A stretch of DNA of 64,000 nt from the NCBI GenBank assembly GCA_964204605.1, contig OZ123195.1, forward strand, positions 1,364,001 to 1,428,000, given 5' to 3'. The stretch comes from UBA961 sp014191195. GTDB lineage: Bacteria > Bacteroidota > Ignavibacteria > Kapaibacteriales > UBA961. A program made the position numbers and the translations under genes. This document shows positions 58,801 through 62,032 of this stretch, piece by piece (the first letter of the stretch is position 1; each line of letters begins with the position of its first letter). The notes beneath the pieces were generated by a model. That model was not told where the DNA came from. It ran no database searches and saw nothing but the letters and a program-made list of their open reading frames with translations.

Positions 58801-60397
58801 ATATTCTCACAGAATCATTTGATGCAATCCAAGTTGTACCATTCCACTTGAGGATTTGTCCAGTTGAAGCGCCCATTTGATTGATTTTATCCCCTGTCAC
58901 TGCACGGTCTTTCAACTTGATAGTTGAAATGATCCCATCCTTGATATAGAGTGAATCAAACTTGCCGAGCACTTCGCCTTTAATTGTAATGCGGTTTATA
59001 GTGATATCATCAGAGGTATCTCTGTCTCCAATACTAAAGATTGTATCATTTCTTATAATGATACCTTGACCAGGAAAATATGATCGTTCAATATCGGTAG
59101 ATGGAATCCAAGAGCTACCATTCCACTTTAAAACCTGACCACTTGTAGCACCCATTTGATTTAATTTGCTAGAAGTGATTGCAGCATCGACAATTTTATC
59201 TCTAGTAACTTTATTATTTCCTATAGATGGATTTGGATATGTACCTGTTAAATCACCACCAGCATTTGACCCAAAAGTGATATCATCATTAGGATTAACA
59301 TCACCAGTATTTATAATTGAATCATTAGAAATTGCTATCCCAGCACCAGCATTATACACTTTTCCAATATCATTAGATGGAACCCATCTAGTTCCATTCC
59401 ACTTTAGAATTTGGCCATTTGTTGCACCCATCTGGTTAAATTTATCGGCAGTGATTACACCATTTGCAATTTTATTATTAGTAATTTTTCCATCTGCTAT
59501 TGTAGGATTTGGATATGTACCAGTAAGGTCTCCGCCTGCATTTGAGCCAATAACTATATCATTGGTAGAGTCTCTATCTCCAGTATTTGTAATGATACCA
59601 TTTTGTATTGAAATTCCCGATCCAGCTGTATACACTTCTCCTATATCATTAGAAGACACCCAATTTGTACCATCCCACTTAAGGATTTGTCCAACAGAGG
59701 CTCCCATTTGGGCTAGTTTAGACGCTAAAATACTGCGGTCTAAAATTTTAGAAGAAGTAATTGCTGCATCTTTAATATTCTTGCTTTTAACAGCTGAATC
59801 AGCTAATTGTAATTCTGTAAAACTGCCATTAATATTAATATCAATTGAACTATCAGGACTTCGAGATGGGCCTAAAGAAGGAGCTAAACTTAAAGAAAGT
59901 GTATCACCTTGATTGTTAATTGTTAATCCAGGACTTCCCTTCAAGAACAGATTACCTGCTAATCCATTTAAGCTAAGTACAGCACCAGTAGCATTTGCTG
60001 TTAATCCCTGCGAAAGATTAGAAATTTGACTCTTAAATGAATATGGAGAAGCAACTAATTCAACCCGAGGAGTAAACTCAGGATTACCAGAAACAGTAAT
60101 TCCAAGCCAATACTGCCTATCGAATGGAATATTCAAAGGCTGTATAGACCCAAGAATCGCATCAAAAACACCATTTTTTGTTGACAAACTTTGTGTTTCT
60201 GTCCAAACAGAATTTCCGCCTGACAATGCATCATACAATTGAAATGTAATTGCATAAGAAGAATCTACATATGGGTCATTTGCAGTTACAAGTAAAAGTC
60301 CCTGATACGATAATTTTTGTGGCAACTGAGCAAATATTCTACTTGAGCTCAATAATACAATACATAATAGAATGAATAGTAACCGAATATTTTTCAT
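43808..60397 (-). CDS. Giant secreted repeat protein 2 (5,529 residues), surface-fibre/adhesin candidate
   Basis: One uninterrupted 16.6 kb frame. The signal peptide ends IFAQ (residue 24). The N-terminal domain (LSYQGLLLV, VWTETQSL, YWLGITV, VASPYSFKS) matches that of giant 1. The array (about 219-4089) begins with two AGGDLTGTYPNP units like giant 1, then about 35 copies of a unit running INQM-TGQILKWNG-ISNDTIINTGD-EVLGKFDSLYIKD. Four YadA-like head modules of about 330 residues follow. The last 88 residues (VDCPNLNANGG...ITVIQP) match the end of giant 1. There is no YadA anchor or type A sorting domain. It leads an operon with a T9SS-sorted protein and an OmpA protein. I infer a very long surface fibre. 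Confidence 0.87.
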   Translation of the reverse strand: MKNIRLLFILLCIVLLSSSRIFAQLPQKLSYQGLLLVTANDPYVDSSYAITFQLYDALSGGNSVWTETQSLSTKNGVFDAILGSIQPLNIPFDRQYWLGITVSGNPEFTPRVELVASPYSFKSQISNLSQGLTANATGAVLSLNGLAGNLFLKGSPGLTINNQGDTLSLSLAPSLGPSRSPDSSIDININGSFTELQLADSAVKSKNIKDAAITSSKILDRSILASKLAQMGASVGQILKWDGTNWVSSNDIGEVYTAGSGISIQNGIITNTGDRDSTNDIVIGSNAGGDLTGTYPNPTIADGKITNNKIANGVITADKFNQMGATNGQILKWNGTRWVPSNDIGKVYNAGAGIAISNDSIINTGDVNPNDDITFGSNAGGDLTGTYPNPSIGNNKVTRDKIVDAAITSSKLNQMGATSGQVLKWNGSSWIPSTDIERSYFPGQGIIIRNDTIFSIGDRDTSDDITINRITIKGEVLGKFDSLYIKDGIISTIKLKDRAVTGDKINQMGASTGQILKWNGTTWIASNDSVRIYKSGNGIAISNDTIINTGDTDPTNDVTITRITSNGEVLGKFDSLYIKDGIISTIKLKDRAVTGDKINQMGASTGQILKWNGTTWIASNDSVRIYKSGNGIAISNDTIINTGDTDPTNDVTITRITSNGEVLGKFDSLYIKDGIISTIKLKDRAVTGDKINQMGASTGQILKWNGTTWIASNDSTGKIYKAGTGIAISNDTIINTGDTDPTNDVTITRITSNGEVLGKFDSLYIKDDVVSTVKLKDSSVSTVKLKDRAVTGDKINQMGASTGQILKWNGTTWVASNDSTGKIYKAGTGIAISNDTIINTGDNDSTNDVTITRITTNGEVLGKFDSLYIKDGVVSTVKLKDSSVSTVKLKDRAVTGDKINQMGASTGQILKWNGTTWIASNDSVRIYKSGNGIAISNDTIINTGDTDPTNDVTITRITSNGEVLGKFDSLYIKDGVVSTVKLKDRAVTGDKINQMSATTGQILKWNGTTWVASNDSTGKIYKAGTGIAISNDTIINTGDNDSTNDVTITRITTNGEVLGKFDSLYIKDGVVSTVKLKDRAVTGDKINQMSATTGQILKWNGTTWVASNDSTGKIYKAGTGIAISNDTIINTGDNDSTNDVTITRITTNGEVLGKFDSLYIKDGVVSTVKLKDSSVTTAKIKDRAVTGDKINQMSATTGQVLKWNGTTWVASNDSTGKIYKAGTGIAISNDTIINTGDNDSTNDVTITRITTNGEVLGKFDSLYIKDGVVSTVKLKDSSVTTAKLKDRAVTGDKINQMSATTGQILKWNGTTWVASNDSTGKIYKAGTGIAISNDTIINTGDNDSTNDVTITRITTNGEVLGKFDSLYIKDGVVSTVKLKDRAVTGDKINQMGASIGQILKWNGITWVASNDSTGKIYKAGTGIAISNDTIINTGDNDSTNDVTITRITTNGEVLGKFDSLYIKDGVVSTVKLKDSSVTTAKLKDRAVTGDKINQMSATTGQILKWNGTTWVASNDSTGKIYKAGTGIAISNDTIINTGDNDSTNDVTITRITTNGEVLGKFDSLYIKDGVVSTVKLKDRAVTGDKINQMGASIGQILKWNGITWVASNDSTGKIYKAGTGIAISNDTIINTGDNDSTNDVTITRITTNGEVLGKFDSLYIKDGVVSTVKLKDSSVTTAKLKDRAVTGDKINQMSATTGQILKWNGTTWVASNDSTGKIYKAGTGIAISNDTIINTGDNDSTNDVTITRITTNGEVLGKFDSLYIKDGVVSTVKLKDRAVTGDKINQMSATTGQILKWNGITWVASNDSTGKIYKAGTGIAISNDTIINTGDNDSTNDVTITRITTNGEVLGKFDSLYIKDGVVSTVKLKDRAVTGDKINQMSAITGQILKWNGTTWVASNDSTGKIYKAGTGIAISNDTIINTGDNDSTNDVTITRITTNGEVLGKFDSLYIKDGVVSTVKLKDSSVTTAKLKDRAVTGDKINQMSATTGQILKWNGITWVASNDSTGKIYKAGTGIAISNDTIINTGDNDSTNDVTITRITTNGEVLGKFDSLYIKDGVVSTVKLKDSSVTTAKLKDRAVTGDKINQMSATTGQILKWNGTTWVASNDSTGKIYKAGTGIAISNDTIINTGDNDSTNDVTITRITTNGEVLGKFDSLYIKDGVVSTVKLKDRAVTGDKINQMGASIGQILKWNGTTWVASNDSTGKIYKAGTGIAISNDTIINTGDNDSTNDVTITRITTNGEVLGKFDSLYIKDGVVSTVKLKDSSVTTAKIKDRAVTGDKINQMGASTGQVLKWNGTTWVASNDSTGKIYKAGTGIAISNDTIINTGDIDSTNDVTITRITTNGEVLGKFDSLYIKDGVVSTVKLRDSSVTTAKIKDRAVTGDKINQMSATTGQILKWNGTTWVASNDSTGKIYKSGRGIAISNDTIINTGDNDSTNDVTITRITTNGEVLGKFDSLYIKDGVVSTVKIKDRAVTGDKINQMGASTGQVLKWNGTTWVASNDSTGKIYKAGTGIAISNDTIINTGDIDSTNDVTITRITTNGEVLGKFDSLYIKDGVVSTVKLKDSAVTTEKIKDRAVTTAKLADSAVTAAKLSNMGASTGQILKWNGTTWVASNDSTGKIYKAGTGIAISNDSIINTGDIDSTNDVTITRITTNGEVLGKFDSLYIKDGVVSTVKLKDSAVTTEKIKDRAVTTAKLADSAVTAAKLSNMGASTGQILKWNGTTWVASNDSTGKIYKAGTGIAISNDTIINTGDNDSTNDVTITRITTNGEVLGKFDSLYIKDGVVSTVKLKDSAVTTEKIKDRAVTTAKLADSAVTAAKLSNMGASTGQILKWNGTTWVASNDSTGKIYKAGTGIAISNDSIINTGDIDSTNDVTITRITTNGEVLGKFDSLYIKDGVVSTIKLKDSAVTTEKIKDRAVTGDKINQMSATTGQVLKWNGTTWVASNDSVRIYKSGNGIAISNDTIINTGDNDSTNDVTITRITTNGEVLGKFDSLYIKDGVVSTVKLKDSAVTTEKIKDRAVTGDKINQMSATTGQVLKWNGTTWVASNDSTGKIYKAGTGIAISNDSIINTGDIDSTNDVTITRITTNGEVLGKFDSLYIKDGIVSTVKLKDSAVTTEKIKDRAVTTAKLADSAVTTEKIKDRSVTTAKLADSAVTAAKLSNMGASTGQILKWNGTTWVASNDSVRIYKSGNGIAISNDTIINTGDIDSTNDVTITRITTNGEVLGKFDSLYIKDGIVSTVKLRDSSVTTAKIKDRAVTTAKLADSAVTAAKLSSMGASTGQILKWNGTTWVASNDSVRIYKSGNGITISNDTIINTGDIDSTNDVTITRITTNGEVLGKFDSLYIKDGVVSTVKLRDSSVTTAKIKDRAVTGDKINQMSATTGQILKWNGTTWVASNDSVRIYKSGNGITISNDTIINTGDIDSTNDVTITRITTNGEVLGKFDSLYIKDGVVSTVKLRDSSVTTAKIKDRAVTGDKINQMSATTGQILKWNGTTWVASNDSVRIYKSGNGITISNDTIINTGDIDSTNDVTITRITTNGEVLGKFDSLYIKDGVVSTVKLRDSSVTTAKIKDRAVTTAKLADSAVTAAKLSSMGASTGQILKWNGTTWVASNDSVRIYKSGNGITISNDTIINTGDIDSTNDVTITRITTNGEVLGKFDSLYIKDGIVSTIKLKDSAVTTEKIKDRAVTTAKLADSAVTTEKIKDRAVTTAKLADSAVTAAKLSNMGASTGQVLKWNGTTWVASNDSVRIYKSGNGITISNDTIINTGDIDSTNDVTITRITTNGEVLGKFDSLYIKDGIVSTVKLRDSSVTTAKLKDRAVTGDKINQMSATTGQILKWNGTTWVASNDSVRIYKSGNGITISNDTIINTGDIDSTNDVTITRITTNGEVLGKFDSLYIKDGIVSTVKLRDSSVTTAKIKDRAVTGDKINQMSATTGQILKWNGTTWVASNDSVRIYKSGNGITISNDTIINTGDIDSTNDVTITRITTNGEVLGKFDSLYIKDGVVSTVKLRDSSVTTAKIKDRAVTTAKLADSAVTAAKLSSMGASTGQILKWNGTTWVASNDSVRIYKAGNGIAISNDSISLSEFESTRNKTGVNSTVAAHRLQSKFTGESNIDMVISPKGTGALLAQLPDGTTTGGDKRGNYAVDLQMERGSSAQIASGINSSITGGKGNRALGALSTISGGRVNYIVDSLSVIVGGDSNFVSGKRAFVGGGQKDSATANFAVVVGGDRNSASGSWSAIGGGIVNKTSNWYTTIAGGANNTAYGEGSSIFGGIEMNLDANADNSFGFNGNLLNGTTGFYERTMTISAPRTGVFNNVDLWITNNDNTPKTLRFYERYNVQGAFPVAGTNYVGFKAPNTIAADVTWTLPSADGTANQVLKTNGAGILSWSVDIGTNYLGTNGITVSNDTIRFSDFLSSRNKTGANISKAVHSLTPFFTGETDLDIALAPSGSGALLADIPDGLSAGGNKRGTNAVDLQISRSLNSQVASGSYSAISGGKDNKASGSYSTISGGLANIAPSDYSYVGGGNNNKAYYSYSTIGGGGNNFTEDSMATIGGGYGNHAGDNSVVSGGVNNYAMGSFSGILSGKDHYIDYSAVGSYSAVLGGLNNDIYGSSSSILGGSNNTVNSDFSTILGGRKLTFTANADRSIGFNASNATGTKVLSIDDPNVAVFNNVDFWLTNNDNITRMLRFYEKYSDPTNNGLLTSVNFVALRSADVLLTNLVFTLPSTYGTANQVLKTDGSGVLSWTSLASGGLNFFTEAKDSTGINTSRPIYSLRPNGSETNIDVAFRPIGEGGFAANVADGTNTGGNKRGKNSIDLQSKRSNSANISRGDMSVIAGGEDNKADSTWTVIAGGKSNSVTKIYGSILGGYLNNIQSEYSSILGGKSNSVTANFSTIGGGDQNTVSGGWSVISGGVNNTATANYSTISGGRENKATNIYATIGGGYFNDSTGSASTISGGYVNNAPGEYASITGGRSNNVRSDYSTILGGRGFTFESSAARSIGYNANNTANTRDISIVASNTAVFNNVDLWLTNNDNTPRDLRFYEQYNTAGDFPNGSNYVALKAANNIAANVTWTLPPADGTVNQVLKTNGAGVLSWANNAASAGLQYFTESQDIAAPNATVPVHMFKASDALYTDIDAAFSPKGKGALLAISPNNTITGGNKRGEYAVDFQRIRGNANEVATGNYSAILNGENNRISNDGHHSSISGGSENTITGSYSTIGGGQSNSNSGSQSSIVGGNGNTISSSASNATIVGGSNHTVSGYNTTVSGGDDNNVTADYGSISGGTENIVAGESGSVMGGEFNTNNGDHSSILGGSSLTFTTAADNSIGYNGGTNALALKISDPNVAVFNDVDFWLTNNDNVARELRFYGASTFGKFDFPNEAGDISYYSAFKAGTQTSNITYTLPTSLPTESGKPLVTATDGTLSWGTSTINSQNINVDCPNLNANGGSANVDITVTGAVVGGTVTISPRADLEDGLIIAYSRVNAANTVRVRFVNATNAALNPAAVNIDITVIQP
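44070..48120 (-). repeat. Four tandem YadA-like head modules of giant protein 2
   Basis: Four modules of about 1 kb each start near 48.1, 47.1, 46.1 and 45.0 kb. Each has a TGxNKRGxxAVDLQ-like opening and a run of 14-residue SxxSxISGGxxNxA units forming a predicted beta-roll. Each then has a NNVDLWLTNNDNTPRxLRFYE segment and a LKTNGAGVLSW end. Giant 1 carries one such module (30.1-31.1 kb). Confidence 0.85.
48130..59740 (-). repeat. In-frame tandem array of giant protein 2 with 30-base length quanta
   Basis: About 35 copies of the GKFDSLYIKD segment. Distances between copies cluster at 279-282, 309-312, 339-342 and about 400 bases, that is a base unit plus 0, 1, 2 or 4 extra blocks of 30 bases. 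Each block encodes ten residues of the type SSVTTAKLKD. One alternative segment (VRIYKSGNG for TGKIYKAGTG) changes length by one codon. Three longer variant units lie at the N-terminal end. Confidence 0.95.
55326..56513 (-). repeat. Exact 594-base tandem duplication inside the giant 2 array
   Basis: 55326-55919 and 55920-56513 appear identical over two array units (one 282, one 312 bases). Identity extends a further 140 or so bases to the left. Such a perfect copy inside a diverged array indicates a recent duplication by unequal recombination, or a gene conversion. Confidence 0.8.
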
Positions 60398-60419
60398 AGA
60401 TATACTTTAAAGTTAATTC

Positions 60420-60427
60420 CAAATGTA
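60420..60427 (-). promoter_or_regulatory. -7 element candidate for giant protein 2
   Basis: Minus-strand TACATTTG matches TAnnTTTG, 23-30 bases before the ATG at 60397, giving a leader of about 15 bases. No TTTG at -33 spacing. Confidence 0.35.
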
Positions 60428-60551
60428 AAAGTATTTTCAACATAGTTCTATATCGATAAGAACTAACTATTTGAAATACTTGATGTTTACACAACTTAAT
60501 ACTAACATTAATATTGTAGATTACACCAATATTTAATATTAACAAAAATTA

Positions 60552-60567
60552 TGCCTAATGTTAGGCA
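60552..60567. promoter_or_regulatory. Perfect inverted repeat upstream of giant protein 2
   Basis: TGCCTAA-TG-TTAGGCA has 7-base perfect arms with a 2-base centre, in the 292-base divergent region 60398-60689, about 155 bases before the giant 2 ATG. It may be an operator. The core resembles the palindrome at 38521-38530. Apart from the -7 box at 60420 the rest of this region shows nothing I can identify. Confidence 0.4.
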
Positions 60568-60689
60568 ATAGCTTATATCTGAAGTATTTTCATGGTAATT
60601 ATTTAATTATTCTTTCTGAATTGTATAAGAACACTAATTTGCACTGTGAGTATGTACTTGTAAAAAAATTATTGAGATAAAATAGGTTC

Positions 60690-61249
60690 ATGATGAATCA
60701 CCATATATTTAGAGAGAGTATTGATTTAATAGAAAAAAAATACTCGTCTAATTTCATCCTTGGATTGAATGAAGAACAGATAGGAATAAATGAAGAATTA
60801 TTTGAGAAGAATATATTACCAGAGAAAAAAAGTGTCTCAGAATTGACATTATTGTTGAGACAATTTAACAATCCAATTATTTATGTTCTGATTCTTGCTG
60901 CAATTCTCAATGTATGTACTGCACAATAGTTTTAATTGAATCCCGTACTTTAGCTTTATTCCAAATCTGGAATGTACAGAATTCTCGTTCAGCTAATAGA
61001 TCGCTATTTTTTACATTAAAAACTCATAAAGAAATCTTAGAAACAATTGGGATTTCAACAAATCCATTGCTATTAGGAATAATGATATTAGCATTAGTAT
61101 TACAAATTATTGCTGTTTCGGTACTATTATTGAATACTTTGTTAAAAACTCATCCTTTTCAAAAAAATGAATGGTTTTTATGCCTGGGTATTTCTCTTTC
61201 TATCATCATCATTGCAGAATTTCATAAATTTATTCGTAAAAATCACTAA
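60690..61249 (+). pseudogene. Internally deleted P-type cation ATPase remnant
   Basis: Two short pieces of a Ca/Mg-type P-type ATPase remain. Positions 60690-60929 encode the cytoplasmic N-terminus and the start of the first helix (GLNEEQIGINEELF, ILPEKKSVSELTLLLRQF, NPIIYVLILAAILN). Positions 60914-61249, in another frame, encode the C-terminal membrane domain (ALFQIWNVQNSRSANRSLF, NPLLLGIMILALVLQ, a final FHKFIRK). Everything between is gone: the TGES loop, the DKTGT phosphorylation site and the nucleotide domain, some 700 residues. The junction lies near 60900-60930. The product cannot pump ions. The C-terminal piece still has an ATG and an open frame, so a small membrane protein is conceivable but unlikely. 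Confidence 0.82.
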
Positions 61250-61262
61250 AGATCAATAACAA

Positions 61263-61976
61263 ATGAAGACAATTTTCTTGTATATATTCACAATCAGTGT
61301 ATTCAGCTTGTACAGCTGTAATTCAGTAGTCAATATCCAGCCATCTGGAAATATCCAAATGATGAAAAAAAATTGCTCATCATTTCAAGAACTTGATATT
61401 ACCGGAAGATTTGACGTCACGGTGATGTATGATAATACTGAAGCCTATGAAATTTCAGCAGATGATAATATTTTGCCATTTGTCGATATTCAACCGAATG
61501 AAAGAAGTATTTCTATCTCATTAAAAAAGAAAATGCCACGTTCGGTTTCTCCAATTAAAATGACGATTCATGTTGCTTCACTATCGAAAATCCAGCTTGA
61601 CTATGGTGCAACATTAAAAACTGAGCCTCGTTGTATAGCAGACAAATTAGATCTTTTACTTTCCAATGGAAGTTCTTTTCAGTCTAATATACAATGTCAA
61701 CAATTAGATCTTACCGTACTGTCTGGGTCAAATGTCATTCTTAATGGAACAGCTAATATTTTACATATTATTGCGAAAGAATCATCATCTATCAATGGAT
61801 TTGGTTTAGCAACTCAAAACACACAAGCTCAAATATTAGAAGCAAGTTCTTTAAATATTAGTGTAGAGAAAGAATTTTCAGTGCAGGCCACTGAGGGAAG
61901 CATGATAAATTATCGGGGCACACCAGTTTTTCTAAAAAAAATAATAGAAGGCGGTTCAAGAATTGAAAAACGCTAA
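61263..61976 (+). CDS. DUF2807 (GIN-domain) lipoprotein
   Basis: A 237-residue lipoprotein: the signal ends LYSC with the lipidated Cys19. The mature protein is a DUF2807 'head GIN' domain: FQELDITGRFDVTVMY near the start, then regular short strands of a right-handed beta-helix (LDLLLSNGSSFQS, LDLTVLSGSNVI, IHIIAKESSSI-type turns). The family is abundant in Bacteroidota, located at the envelope and without proven activity, though often labelled a putative adhesin. It starts 13 bases after the ATPase remnant on the same strand. No plus-strand terminator is visible after it; the hairpin at 61983-62009 has its T-run on the other strand. Confidence 0.85.
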   Translation: MKTIFLYIFTISVFSLYSCNSVVNIQPSGNIQMMKKNCSSFQELDITGRFDVTVMYDNTEAYEISADDNILPFVDIQPNERSISISLKKKMPRSVSPIKMTIHVASLSKIQLDYGATLKTEPRCIADKLDLLLSNGSSFQSNIQCQQLDLTVLSGSNVILNGTANILHIIAKESSSINGFGLATQNTQAQILEASSLNISVEKEFSVQATEGSMINYRGTPVFLKKIIEGGSRIEKR

Positions 61977-62009
61977 AAAAAACCCTATAAAGAATTGCTC
62001 TCTATAGGG
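61975..62009 (-). terminator. Rho-independent terminator of the VPS10-like gene
   Basis: Arms CCCTATA (61983-61989) and TATAGGG (62003-62009), 13-base loop, followed on the minus strand by eight T's (61982-61975). It lies 24 bases after the stop at 62033. Confidence 0.82.
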
Positions 62010-62032
62010 CCTTGTATCTGAGATATCTGATA

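Noticed and set aside
48390..59912. Many plus-strand open frames of 60-250 codons inside the giant protein 2 gene, including one at 59166-59912
   Set aside because: They repeat at the same spacing as the array, lie antisense to it, and have biased hydrophobic translations (for example VILVIVTSFV repeated). They are shadows of the repeat codons.
29869..60397. Prophage tail-fibre locus
   Set aside because: The AGGDLTGxYPNPT wording occurs in tail fibres, but both giants have signal peptides and neighbours are envelope genes; no capsid, terminase, tail or integrase genes are visible.
60339..60545. Minus-strand open frame of 68 codons overlapping the start of giant protein 2
   Set aside because: It overlaps the signal peptide of giant 2 in another frame, has low-complexity AT-rich translation and no ribosome site.
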